This document shows, piece after piece, positions 43,057 through 50,510 of a DNA stretch of 64,000 bases. The stretch is from DTYU01 sp040756575 (lineage in GTDB: Bacteria > Bacillota > Desulfotomaculia > Desulfotomaculales > Ammonificaceae): contig JBFLYP010000006.1 of NCBI GenBank assembly GCA_040756575.1, positions 57,811 through 121,810 of the forward strand, given 5' to 3'. Made by a program: the position numbers and the translations under genes. The notes under the pieces are model-generated. The model searched no databases, had not been told where the DNA came from, and saw nothing but the letters and a program-made list of their open reading frames with translations. Positions within the stretch are counted from its first letter, which is position 1; the number at the start of each line of letters is the position of its first letter.

Positions 43057-43245
43057 TCATATTATTTTCAGTATTTGGAGCAGTCGGTGTTTTAGCTCCC
43101 GCCGCAGTTCCTGCGCCCGGGCGGGGTTAAGCTCCTCGATTGCCGCAATCGTCTCTAAACAAGCTTGAAGATAGCTCCGCGCCAGTTTCAGCCGTTGGAG
43201 CGCTGCGGTTGCCGTTAGCTTTGTCTTTTTACCGCAATCTTTCAT
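43057..43245 (-). CDS. Small helical protein of element 1
   Basis: A 62-residue Lys/Arg/Leu-rich helical protein: KLTATAALQRLKLARSYLQA, then IEELNPARAQELRRELKHRL. The ATG at 43245 is chosen because the region upstream in the frame (to 43347) is Pro/Gly/Ser-rich and unlike a protein start. No family recognised. It is 17 bp upstream of the replication-relaxation gene and directly downstream of the nested palindrome, so it may bind there. Confidence 0.5.
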   Translation of the reverse strand: MKDCGKKTKLTATAALQRLKLARSYLQACLETIAAIEELNPARAQELRRELKHRLLQILKII

Positions 43246-43385
43246 CGAAGCGCTAACCCTCTTTCTGACTCCAGAGCTTGACCCCGGCAGTCCCAGGACC
43301 CGGAACTCCAACTCCGGCAGTCTCAAAGACCCCAGAGCCAATCTCAAAAAGTTTGCGGTAAAACCCTTGCATCTCAGCAGGAAAA

Positions 43386-43593
43386 TGCCCGCCCGCCGCC
43401 GAAAGATAAAGTAAGCGAACGAAGCCGCCGCGTGTCCGGAGGCTCGCTACCCCGGTGGCTGCGAAGCAGACAACATACACGAAGTGTATGTAGGGGGAGC
43501 GAGCCTCCGGACCGGAGGACGGAACGGAGTGAAGTCCGGAGAGCGGCGGCGGAGTGAGCGCCACTTTGAGAAAAAACAGCCGGCGGGCGGGCA
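43386..43593. repeat. Four-level nested palindrome (oriT or structured-RNA candidate)
   Basis: The arms nest inside each other: TGCCCGCCCGCCG (43386) with its complement at 43581; GCCGCCGC (43424) with 43543; GTCCGGAGGCTCGCT (43434) with 43498; CATACAC (43474) with 43484. All four pairs are perfect. A further 15-bp dyad CCTCCGG-A-CCGGAGG lies at 43504. The 208-bp stretch has no coding support. It sits next to the replication-relaxation operon, so an origin of transfer is possible. A similar nested structure occurs at 48898. Confidence 0.7.
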
Positions 43594-43596
43594 TAC

Positions 43597-43644
43597 AAAA
43601 GACCCGTTCATTCTTTTGCAAAAGGGGTTTTTGAACGGGTCTTT
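43597..43644. terminator. Hairpin after the nested palindrome
   Basis: AAAGACCCGTTCA at 43598-43610 pairs with TGAACGGGTCTTT at 43632-43644; a 13-bp stem. It is close to the 3' side of the gene at 43815 on the minus strand and may terminate it. The flanking 43645-43814 shows no gene. Confidence 0.65.
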
Positions 43645-43814
43645 CTCCATCTTCTGGAAGATTATCTTTCAGGAACCGCCAAAGTGCTGGCAATCTCTGT
43701 TAATTTCATTACCAGCATTTAGGAGACTATCTGCCAGACATTGCCAATTACTTCAAAGAAATTCGGCAAAAATGTCCTGTTTTTCTTTACCATAAATGGC
43801 ACCATCTGGCTAAC

Positions 43815-44198
43815 CTACTCTTTCTTTCTGATCCAAAGCAAACAATTTTGTTTATCTATCAATACGCTCACTTTGTCCCCGATCCAGAAAACTTTCGTTA
43901 AGTCAGCGTCCCCCGGCTGGTTCTGGACCCGGTTCCCAACCACAATCGCCGTGTAGTGAAATGTCTGCAGGTCTTTCGTCCCGGCGTCCGTCTGCAGTCG
44001 GATACTGCCGGGTGAAACACTGACCACAGTCCCACGAAGAAACATCTTCTCCGCTTCCCGCTCCGCTTGCGCCGCAAGCTTCACCGCTTCGCGGCGCTCG
44101 AACCAAGCCTGCGATCTCTCCCGGCAGAGCCAACCGGACGCGAAGCAGCAGACGCACAGAATGAGCACCGTCAAGACGTTTAAAACCCCGTTTCTCAA
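43815..44198 (-). CDS. Secreted or membrane-anchored small beta protein coupled to the protease gene
   Basis: A 127-residue protein. The N-terminal membrane segment (VLNVLTVLILCVCCFASGWL) is followed by a charged helix and a beta-rich domain (MFLRGTVVSVSPGSIRLQTD, then VFWIGDKVSVLIDKQN) that looks like a small OB/SH3-like barrel. The TTG start at 44198 is chosen because GGAGGTGAG lies 9 bp upstream and it overlaps the stop of the protease gene (TTGA). Translational coupling suggests it works with the SpoIVB-like protease. No family recognised. Confidence 0.65.
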   Translation of the reverse strand: MRNGVLNVLTVLILCVCCFASGWLCRERSQAWFERREAVKLAAQAEREAEKMFLRGTVVSVSPGSIRLQTDAGTKDLQTFHYTAIVVGNRVQNQPGDADLTKVFWIGDKVSVLIDKQNCLLWIRKKE

Positions 44199-44923
44199 AG
44201 TCCGCTCACCTCCTTCAGAAGTTTCTCCGCTGGTGTGATCTCCGCCATATTCCCGGGCAACCCCAAACTGCTGCCAATCGTTTCTCGCACCGCGCCGACG
44301 AAGAAAAGCCTGCCGTGTCGCGCCTGTGCAACCGGGCTGCCCGAAGCTCCCGGCAGGAGCACTGGATCTTGGGTGACAACATACCAACCTTCGCTTCCCG
44401 CTTCACCAGGAAAGGCCATGTATACCAGCACGGCCGGAACGATCCGGGGTTTAGCGCCGACTTTCTCGCTGATAAAGACCGCGCCAGATCCCTCTTTTGG
44501 CTCCCCCGCAGCGGCAGGAAATCCCTGCGCTGGCTTTTGAAGCCATCCGAAGAGCCCGTTGCTTGCTTCGTGATTTACAAACAGCGCCGCCTGGCGGTAA
44601 CTCAGATCAAACTCCGCGCGGCCGGCTTTTTTCTTTCCTTGTGGCAGACTCAGAAAGCCGTAACCCAACGGGGGGCATTTGCAGTCGTGCCCCGCAGCCG
44701 CGAACCGCCCTGAAGAATCAGCGAAAGTAACGTTCGCTTCAACACAAAACGGTACTTTAATCTCTTTTAAATTCGCTCCCGGTGGCGCGTAAGTTAAGAC
44801 GTTCATCACAAAGAAAGCCCTGCGGCCCACAACATAAACATCGCTCTTCTTCTCTTGAAAGAGAAGCAGCGGGGCCGCCGCGATAACGGCCCCCAAGATT
44901 ATTGCAAGCACTAACTTTTTCAA
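44195..44923 (-). CDS. SpoIVB/S55-like serine protease, exported
   Basis: A 242-residue exported protein with a signal-type N-terminus (about 1-22). Two motifs suggest a chymotrypsin-like fold of the SpoIVB (S55) type: AAAGHDCKC near residue 80 for the catalytic His, and LLPGASGSPVAQ near 195 with the Ser, followed by GRLFFVGAV as in SpoIVB (SGSPI...GKLIGAV). The PDZ domain of SpoIVB is missing. It may process a surface or channel component of element 1, such as the secreted protein at 44937. Identity as a protease is moderately sure; the third catalytic residue is not evident. Confidence 0.6.
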   Translation of the reverse strand: MKKLVLAIILGAVIAAAPLLLFQEKKSDVYVVGRRAFFVMNVLTYAPPGANLKEIKVPFCVEANVTFADSSGRFAAAGHDCKCPPLGYGFLSLPQGKKKAGRAEFDLSYRQAALFVNHEASNGLFGWLQKPAQGFPAAAGEPKEGSGAVFISEKVGAKPRIVPAVLVYMAFPGEAGSEGWYVVTQDPVLLPGASGSPVAQARHGRLFFVGAVRETIGSSLGLPGNMAEITPAEKLLKEVSGL

Positions 44924-44936
44924 GTTATCACCCCGC

Positions 44937-46817
44937 TTAATCCCCCGGCGGCGACGGCGGACCGTTCGGCGCCAGCCGCACTTTGACCTTGCCGTTCACT
45001 TCCTCGAAGATCACGGAAATCGGTCCGATCCACCTGTCCCGCCACTCGTAGGTGTAGACCGTCTTGTACACCGGCACCGTCTTGGTCACCACCGGCGGGT
45101 AGTACAGGTTATAGCTCCAGTACCGCGGCTGCGGCAGCTCCGGCGGAGCCTCGCTCAACCCTGTGCCCAGGTCCTTCCGGTTGTTGTCGTAGGTGGACTC
45201 CTCGTACTTCCCGTCGAACTTCTCCGCTTTCCAGCCAGTTGACGGGTCGTTGCCGTTGTTGTAGTAATCGACCGTGGCAATCAGGGTGTAGCTCCCCGCG
45301 CCCCAGCCGAAGCCGCCGAAGTCTTTGGTGACAGTCCCCTTCGGGCTGAAGTAGGCGTACTCGCTGCCGCAGTCGTACATCCGCTTCTGGCTCGCGTCAT
45401 AGCGGTACAGCCTGATCGTGGCGAAGCCGCCCGCGTCGAAACCGCTTTGGAAGGTGGCGCGGACGTAGTAGGTCTTGCCTTCCTGGAGGGTCGTCCCAGC
45501 GGGGTTCTTGTCCTCGTCCAGCACCTTGATGTCGGTCACGGCGAGGTCGTTCGGCGCAGCCTCACCGGGAGGAGGATTCGGGGTATAACTCTGCTCCCCG
45601 CTGAGGGCGCAGTTGTCGCCGTAAGCCTGGCTCAGCCCCAGCGGGTTGGGCGCGGGGTATCCTGCAGCGGTCTCGTACTTAGTCCCGGTCAGGCCGCTGA
45701 TACCGCTCAGTCCCTGGTGGCCGTAGGCGACCTCCGTTGTCAGCGGCGCGACCCTGCCGCTGCCGCCGGAGAAGTCCACGTTCGCCGACACCAGGATCCT
45801 GTACTGGCCGGAAGGGACAAAGGTCTGAAACGTCCAGGTGATGGTGTTGGTGAGAGACGAGCGGCTCACGCCCTGCCCGTCGCTCCAGGACGCGGTGGGC
45901 GTCTGGACCCCGCCGATGCCGTTGCCCAGCGGCAGGGGCCCGATGTCGGTCGAGGTCTGCGCGGCCAGGGTGTACTTGCCGTCCTGGACCACGTAGGCCC
46001 GCAGGGAGACGTCCTTCGCGACAAACGGCGTGGTGTTGTAGAATGTGGCCTGCCAGGTCTGCTTCCCGCCGGAGGGAGAACCCTGCGGCTGCACGCCCGC
46101 AGCCGACAGGCCGTAGATGTAATTGAAGGAGATCTCGGCGCGGGTCGTCACGTCCGCCTTCCACATCTTTGAAGCGTACTTCCGGGTTATGCTTACCGGA
46201 GACTTGGATTCCCTCGAGTACCAGTGCCAGCCCTGTTCGTACTCCTTCCCATTGTAGTACCAAACCTGGTAACCTCCCGCCTCGAAACCGCCCGCAGGGC
46301 CGTTCTTGAAGCACTTGGGGTCGGCGATGGTATCAAACCCAGGAGTTAGCCCGCTGCTGTTCTTCACCGTGGTCACCGGCACGCTCAGGAGCTCCGAGCC
46401 GCCGAAGATCTGGGGGGCGCTCCCGTACTTCTCCCGCCAGAAGGCCGGGCTGACGATCCACCAGCCGTCCACGTCCGGCACTCCCAGGGCGTCCAGGATC
46501 ATCGCCGCGTCCCAGGCCACGCCGTCGTTGTCGCCTACAGCGGTGTAGCCCCGGCTGTAGCTTGGCGGCAGGTCGAAGACGGAGCAGTAGCCCGAGAACA
46601 GGGGCCGCGCATGGGCGCGGTTGACCGAGTACGCTGACGTCCCGTACTCGTCGACAAAGAAGTCTACCCAGTGCTGCCGCGTGTACTCGCGCCCGGCGTA
46701 GCAGGAAGGAGTGGGATGCACATCGGGATCTTCCCATTTTAGAGCAGCCCAAGAAGGGAACGATAGACATAAACTGAACACCATCGCCAGAAATAGAACC
46801 TGGAATGCTTTTCGCAT
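44937..46817 (-). CDS. Large secreted protein of element 1
   Basis: A 626-residue exported protein with a signal peptide (about 1-24, ending PSWAA). The N-terminal half (25-230) is aromatic-rich with WVDFFVDEYG and AAMILDALGVPDVDGWW and no family I know. The second half has beta domains: about 250-370 (TWQATFYNTTPFVAKDVSLR) and a CARDB-like domain at 415-540 (DLAVTDIKVLDEDKNPAG). The last 60 residues include YKTVYTYEWRDRW. It lies directly upstream of the SpoIVB-like protease gene (13-bp gap), so the two may form a processing pair. It may be a surface exclusion or mating-contact protein; this is inference. Confidence 0.65.
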   Translation of the reverse strand: MRKAFQVLFLAMVFSLCLSFPSWAALKWEDPDVHPTPSCYAGREYTRQHWVDFFVDEYGTSAYSVNRAHARPLFSGYCSVFDLPPSYSRGYTAVGDNDGVAWDAAMILDALGVPDVDGWWIVSPAFWREKYGSAPQIFGGSELLSVPVTTVKNSSGLTPGFDTIADPKCFKNGPAGGFEAGGYQVWYYNGKEYEQGWHWYSRESKSPVSITRKYASKMWKADVTTRAEISFNYIYGLSAAGVQPQGSPSGGKQTWQATFYNTTPFVAKDVSLRAYVVQDGKYTLAAQTSTDIGPLPLGNGIGGVQTPTASWSDGQGVSRSSLTNTITWTFQTFVPSGQYRILVSANVDFSGGSGRVAPLTTEVAYGHQGLSGISGLTGTKYETAAGYPAPNPLGLSQAYGDNCALSGEQSYTPNPPPGEAAPNDLAVTDIKVLDEDKNPAGTTLQEGKTYYVRATFQSGFDAGGFATIRLYRYDASQKRMYDCGSEYAYFSPKGTVTKDFGGFGWGAGSYTLIATVDYYNNGNDPSTGWKAEKFDGKYEESTYDNNRKDLGTGLSEAPPELPQPRYWSYNLYYPPVVTKTVPVYKTVYTYEWRDRWIGPISVIFEEVNGKVKVRLAPNGPPSPPGD

Positions 46818-46856
46818 GATAGACTACCTCCTTTTAAAAAGCCTTCTACAAAAAGC

Positions 46857-46882
46857 AGAGCACCAGAATTATCTGGTGCTCT
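46857..46882. terminator. Hairpin between the HicBA and secreted-protein genes
   Basis: AGAGCACCAG-AATTAT-CTGGTGCTCT, a perfect 10-bp stem. On the minus strand it follows the hicA stop and leads into the ribosome site of the secreted protein gene. A related hairpin, AGAGCACT...AGTGCTCT, occurs at 49819. Confidence 0.7.
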
Positions 46883-46905
46883 AAAGTCCCCACGTTGGTT
46901 TTGTT

Positions 46906-47136
46906 TCAGAGGTGCCGTTTTAATTCTTCCACGGAAACCTTGGCCGTCCGCAGTATCGTCCGCAATGTCCCAGGTGGAACAGTTTCGCCCTTATGAACGG
47001 CCACCACCGCAAAGCGGTTCCGGTCTCCCGAATAGTAAAGAAAATGGTGGCTGCCTTTCTTCCGGTGCACGTAGAAGCCCATCCGCTCCAGCGCCCGGAT
47101 TAACTCTGCGCCGGTAATCTGGGGAAGGTGACTCAC
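46906..47136 (-). CDS. hicA: HicA family mRNA interferase toxin
   Basis: A 76-residue protein of the HicA family: LPQITGAELIRALERMGFYV, HRKKGSHHFLYYSG and VPPGTLRTILRTAKVSVEEL. The catalytic His is in the GSHH motif of the double-stranded-RNA-binding-like fold. HicA cleaves mRNA and is neutralised by HicB. The GTG at 47136 overlaps the hicB stop (GTGA), so they are coupled; the frame opening at 47307 is only overlap with hicB. The order hicB-hicA is the less common one. It likely helps keep element 1 in the cell. Confidence 0.9.
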   Translation of the reverse strand: MSHLPQITGAELIRALERMGFYVHRKKGSHHFLYYSGDRNRFAVVAVHKGETVPPGTLRTILRTAKVSVEELKRHL

Positions 47137-47354
47137 AAAGCCACCTCTATCCGCGCGTAGTCGCTCCGGTCTTCCGGTATCGGCTTGCCTTCTTCCGCAA
47201 GTACCTCCAGGTAGAGTTCGACCGCTTCCTTTATCCGCTCCAGAGCCTGTTCCTTTGTTTCTCCCCAGGTGACGCACCCGGGCAGGGCCGGAACTTCGGC
47301 AGTCCACCGCCCGTCATCCTCCGGGATTAGCCGGATGCTAAACTCGTGCTTCAC
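47133..47354 (-). CDS. hicB: HicB family antitoxin
   Basis: A 73-residue HicB protein of the RNase H-like short form: FSIRLIPEDDGRWTAEVPAL, PGCVTWGETKEQALERIKEA and VELYLEVLAEEGKPIPE. It lacks a C-terminal ribbon-helix-helix or HTH DNA-binding domain, so autoregulation may be weak or through the complex. It is upstream of and overlaps hicA. A remnant of a second HicB lies at 14912, just outside element 1. Confidence 0.9.
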   Translation of the reverse strand: MKHEFSIRLIPEDDGRWTAEVPALPGCVTWGETKEQALERIKEAVELYLEVLAEEGKPIPEDRSDYARIEVAL

Positions 47355-47433
47355 CGCACCAACCTCTTTCTCGATTTTCCCGAATTACTCGTTTTTAGTA
47401 TACCAGCAAACGAGTACTTGAAACAAGAGACAC

Positions 47434-48609
47434 TTACGCTCGCGGCTCGCAACTGGCTCCCGCTGTGCCGCTCTCATACTCCCAACCGCCAAAGTAAATA
47501 TCATCGTAAGCGTTAATCAACCCTGGCACAGAACCGCCAGCTACACTGAACAGCATCCCGGAAACATCGCTCACGCTGTTGATCCCAACCATCAGCACCC
47601 CGTCCTTCACGAAGAGCGGGAAATCCAGGCTCCCGGAAGCGACCTCCGGGTTGTTGCCGACCACCCGGCACACGGATTCCTTCGTCCCCGGCGTCAGCAC
47701 CCGGTAGTTCCTCGCGTCGCCGTAGTAGCCAAACACCGCCAAGTGCTGCCCGTCCCAGACGATGTTCTCCCTGGGCACGCCGAAAGCCTCGGCCACCGGG
47801 ATGAAGGGGACGTAGAGAGCACCGTAATCCGCACCCAGTAGCGGAATAGAGTTTGTACTGTTGTAAATGCTGGGATACTGCTTCTTTAAAAATTCAACTC
47901 CTACCGGGTTACCTGCCACCACGCACGGCACTCCCAAATCGAGCGTGTACGCGCTCCCGTCCGCCCGGGTCACCTTCGCGTACCGGCTCCCCACCTTAAA
48001 CTCCATCCTCACGGCCTTGGCCGGGAAGCCCCACCCATCCGGGGGAGCAATTGCATTCGCGGGCGGCTGCAGGGTGCCGTTCCAGGCCGCGTCCCAGTCG
48101 ATCTTGTAGCCGACAGGCTGCGGCTCCGGCTTCACGACCTGGCCCGGAGGGTACACCAGCACGGTCTTCGTCCCCGCGTCCCAGGCCACCTCGTAGCCGA
48201 ACGCCTCCGCCACCCACCTGGCGGGGAGGTAGGTGCGCCCTTTCTTGATCACCGGGGCGACGTCCATCCGCTCCGCCTGGCCGTTGACGTAAAGGGTCTT
48301 GCTCCCGATGGTCAGCTTGAGCGTCACGTTGTCCAGCTTCAGCGTCACCGTCCGGGTTTTGCCGTCCCACAGGATGTCCTTCTCCGCCACGCCCAGGGCA
48401 AGCGCCAGGTAGCGCACCGGGACGTAGGTCCGGTTGTTCGCGATGAACGGCGCGGCGTCCATCTGCTTAGACACGCCGTCGGCCTCGTAGGAAGCCCTGC
48501 CGATGACGAACTTCGCCTGGTGAGATGGAAAAGCGAAAGCGGGGACAAGCCCCGCCGCCGCAAGCGTTGTCAGCATTACCAGCAGCGTTATCAGTTTACG
48601 CATCAGCAA
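47434..48609 (-). CDS. Secreted copper-amine-oxidase N-type domain protein
   Basis: A 391-residue exported protein. The signal peptide (about 1-27) is followed by two copper-amine-oxidase N-terminal-type domain repeats (about 30-155): FVIGRASYEADGVSKQMDAA, NRTYVPVRYLALALGV, VNGQAERMDVAPVIKKGRTY and LPARWVAEAFGYEVAWD. The next 230 residues carry further diverged repeats (YVPFIPVAEAFGVPRENIVWDG). Such domains are surface stalk modules; no catalytic oxidase domain is present. It overlaps by 14 bp with the upstream small gene at 48596, so the two are coupled. It is on element 1, not on the chromosomal backbone. Confidence 0.82.
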   Translation of the reverse strand: MLMRKLITLLVMLTTLAAAGLVPAFAFPSHQAKFVIGRASYEADGVSKQMDAAPFIANNRTYVPVRYLALALGVAEKDILWDGKTRTVTLKLDNVTLKLTIGSKTLYVNGQAERMDVAPVIKKGRTYLPARWVAEAFGYEVAWDAGTKTVLVYPPGQVVKPEPQPVGYKIDWDAAWNGTLQPPANAIAPPDGWGFPAKAVRMEFKVGSRYAKVTRADGSAYTLDLGVPCVVAGNPVGVEFLKKQYPSIYNSTNSIPLLGADYGALYVPFIPVAEAFGVPRENIVWDGQHLAVFGYYGDARNYRVLTPGTKESVCRVVGNNPEVASGSLDFPLFVKDGVLMVGINSVSDVSGMLFSVAGGSVPGLINAYDDIYFGGWEYESGTAGASCEPRA

Positions 48610-48817
48610 TCACCCTTTCGTTTTTTAAATCAAGCGCAGCCTCTACGCCGAAGCAGAACCCCGCCACAAGAGCCGCTTTGACTTCTTCTTGTAAAAGTTT
48701 TTGTTGCGAGAAGTCAAGCGTCTCAAGCAGCTCCTGCCAGCGCGGGTTGTTCTCAACATACTTCGGCCTACACTTCTCAAAATAAAGCTTGAACAATGCA
48801 TCTTTCGCTACCGCCAT
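48596..48817 (-). CDS. Small hypothetical protein coupled to the surface protein gene
   Basis: A 73-residue soluble helical protein: LFKLYFEKCRPKYVENNPRW, then LLQEEVKAALVAGFCFGVEA. No family recognised; it has no signal peptide. It overlaps the start of the secreted protein gene downstream (ATGCTGATGCG with the TAA in the other frame). ATG 48817 is preceded by GGGAGGAATGA. Role unknown. Confidence 0.6.
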   Translation of the reverse strand: MAVAKDALFKLYFEKCRPKYVENNPRWQELLETLDFSQQKLLQEEVKAALVAGFCFGVEAALDLKNERVIADA

Positions 48818-48897
48818 CGCTCATTCCTCCCAAATTTTTTCTTACCGCCCGGGCTGTTCTGCGACCTTTTGAGCTTCGACCCCCCTTTCCTTGCCGC

Positions 48898-49058
48898 AAC
48901 AGCCCCGCGGCTTATTAGCCGCAGCACAGCGCCGCAAGGCCGGAGCGCAAGCGCGGCTCAGCCGGCGGTTGCGGAGGATTGGAACGGTACGGAGGGAGCA
49001 ACCGCGAACGCTTGCGCGCAGGCACGGCGCGTATAATCGTCTTGGCCGCGGGGCTGTT
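48898..49058. repeat. Three-level nested palindrome
   Basis: Perfect nested arms: AACAGCCCCGCGGC (48898) with 49045; GCGCAAGCG (48945) with 49009; GCGGTTGC (48965) with 48998. Two further hairpins follow: CCGTCAG-G-CTGACGG near 49080-49094 and GCCCGCAC...GTGCGGGC near 49109-49147. The whole 48818-49215 stretch has no gene I can support. It resembles the nested structure at 43386 in design, including a central loop rich in GGAG/GGAAC. Confidence 0.7.
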
Positions 49059-49215
49059 TCTTCTCTCGCGCGCGGTCTGCCGTCAGGCTGACGGCGCGCT
49101 CTCTTTAGGCCCGCACGGTTGCGCGATCCCGAAGCAACGGTGCGGGCGCTCCATAGACACCCTTCCCAAACTATCTTCGGTGTGGTAAAATCAACCCAAC
49201 ATTGGAGAGGGAGAC

Positions 49216-49521
49216 TTGATCGTGGAGAAAATCTTGCAGCAGATTCTTGAGAAATTAACCGAGTTGAGCCACGGCCAAGAAGCTCTACGTTCTGACGTAG
49301 GCGCTCTACAAAAAGGCCAACAAACTCTTGAGCAAGGCCAGCAAGAACTCCGGTCTTCTGTGAACAATCTCCAGGAAGCCCAAATCCGCCTCGAAAAAGG
49401 CCAAAAGCGCCTGGAGAAAGGCCAGAAAGACATCATCAAGCAGCTTGACGCGGTTTGGAAAGACATTAAAAAACTCGACGACCGCCTGGAGTTGCAGGAG
49501 AAACGCTCTCTAAAGAGCTAG
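49216..49521 (+). CDS. Small coiled-coil protein of element 1
   Basis: A 101-residue protein that is one long coiled coil with heptad repeats built on (L/V)xxGQxxLE: ALQKGQQTLEQGQQELRSSV, then IRLEKGQKRLEKGQKDIIKQ. The TTG at 49216 is preceded by GGAGAGGGAG, and a -10-like TAAAAT lies at about 49187. It is one of the few plus-strand genes of element 1. Similar short coiled-coil proteins occur widely in Firmicutes with no known role. A host or element accessory function is all that can be said. Confidence 0.75.
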   Translation: MIVEKILQQILEKLTELSHGQEALRSDVGALQKGQQTLEQGQQELRSSVNNLQEAQIRLEKGQKRLEKGQKDIIKQLDAVWKDIKKLDDRLELQEKRSLKS

Positions 49522-49544
49522 TCGTTTATCTGCCGCCTTGCTCT

Positions 49545-49685
49545 TCACAGTGAAAACCTTGTCGTGCGTTCTCTTAACTTCACCGCCAGCTGGTGCGCTT
49601 GCAAATGCTTCGTATTTTCCGCAAATTTTTCCCGTTTCGCGCGCTTTTTGCGCAATTTCTTGAGTTTAGATTTCGAAAACTGCAT
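49545..49685 (-). CDS. Very basic 46-residue protein
   Basis: ATG at 49685 with GGGGGG 5 bp upstream encodes MQFSKSKLKKLRKKRAKREK and then FAENTKHLQAHQLAVKLRER. It is almost entirely Lys/Arg-rich helix. Length and charge suggest a nucleic-acid-binding protein. No family recognised. It lies convergent with the coiled-coil gene. Coding status is uncertain because of the short length. Confidence 0.4.
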   Translation of the reverse strand: MQFSKSKLKKLRKKRAKREKFAENTKHLQAHQLAVKLRERTTRFSL

Positions 49686-49818
49686 AAAATCCCCCCATAT
49701 CTTTTGTTATCGCCGGTTCCGGCGTCCGCGCGGGCCGCAAGACGCGGCAGGTCCGCACGCATTAGCGCAGTATACTGTTTCGAGCCGCGCCTGCGCCCGC
49801 CGACGACAAAAAATAAAA

Positions 49819-49844
49819 AGAGCACTCAGAAACACAAGTGCTCT
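49819..49844. terminator. Hairpin upstream of the basic protein gene
   Basis: AGAGCACT and AGTGCTCT with a 10-base loop, flanked by AAAAAATAAA on the left and GTCTTTCG on the right. Same arm sequence as the hairpin at 46857. Confidence 0.55.
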
Positions 49845-49922
49845 GTCTTTCGACTAACTTTTAAGTTTTTTGGAAAAATTTAAGGAGTAAAAAGGCAAGG
49901 CTTCGCCACGGACTTTTGTACC

Positions 49923-50009
49923 CCGCCCGCGAGAGCGGCTAAATTAAACCTTTGGTCCGGCGCAACAGCGCCGGCTAATCGAACCTTTGGTCGGACGCAC
50001 CAGCGTCCG
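49923..50009. repeat. Three tandem hairpin units with a conserved spacer
   Basis: Each unit is a GC hairpin with a 4-base loop followed by an AT spacer: CCGC-GAGA-GCGG (49927), CCGGCGC-AACA-GCGCCGG (49957) and CGGACGC-ACCA-GCGTCCG (49992). The stem is followed by CTAAATTAAACCTTTGGT, CTAATCGAACCTTTGGT and CTAATCGAATTAGA respectively. Stems covary, spacers are conserved. No coding sense. A further hairpin (AAGCAGCGCGG/CCGCGCTGCTT) lies at 50035-50066. Confidence 0.75.
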
Positions 50010-50137
50010 CTAATCGAATTAGAACATTTTTTTGAAGCAGCGCGGCAACGCGTCACCGCGCTGCTTTCATCGTAACTTTTTCGACAAGATTGTCAATATC
50101 CTGAACCGCTTTTTAAAAAAATTTTTTGCCGGAGGTC

Positions 50138-50344
50138 CTACCCGGCTAAAAAATAGACCTTCTTTTTCGTGTTATAAACTATCTCCATATCCCAGCGCAT
50201 CCGCATTTGATGGATCAGGTGCTGCACCCGCTTGTGGTAGGCTTCGTCGTACCTGCCGTAAAGCTCCTTTGCCAGCGTCTCCACCGAAGCCGGGTGCTCC
50301 CGCAGCATCATCTCTATCTGCTCCATCTTTGAAACGGGCCGCAT
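50138..50344 (-). CDS. Small winged-helix DNA-binding protein
   Basis: A 68-residue protein with a winged-helix pattern: SKMEQIEMMLREHPASVETL, AKELYGRYDEAYHKRVQHLI and a C-terminal beta wing IVYNTKKKVYFLAG. The ATG at 50344 has GAGGAGGAG about 7 bp upstream. It is the last gene before the right border of element 1 and could be its transcriptional regulator. No named family assigned. Confidence 0.65.
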   Translation of the reverse strand: MRPVSKMEQIEMMLREHPASVETLAKELYGRYDEAYHKRVQHLIHQMRMRWDMEIVYNTKKKVYFLAG

Positions 50345-50407
50345 AATTTTCTCCTCCTCATCTGAGTTTCAGAACACCCTGGAACCCTAGAAACAAAGCG
50401 TGTTTTT

Positions 50408-50442
50408 TTGGTGTGCCTCTTGGTGTGCCTCTTGGTGTGCAT
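50408..50442 (-). repeat. Integrase 3'-end relic: three 12-bp repeats
   Basis: TTGGTGTGCCTC is repeated at 50408 and 50420, with a truncated third unit at 50432. The same 12-bp repeats encode the AHQEAHQK end of the integrase at 15257 (15278-15301). Here no integrase body is present. Probably the leftover end of a deleted integrase, or a border repeat. Confidence 0.6.
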
Positions 50443-50510
50443 AGTTCCGGAAACGCAGAAAAATTAAGGGTTCCTTACGGAACCCTACCGGGTCCTTTCC
50501 CCGAGTTAAA

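Noticed and set aside
43253..43693. 146-residue minus-strand frame across the nested palindrome
   Set aside because: It runs through the perfect inverted repeats and has no domain or ribosome site; a by-product of the repeats.
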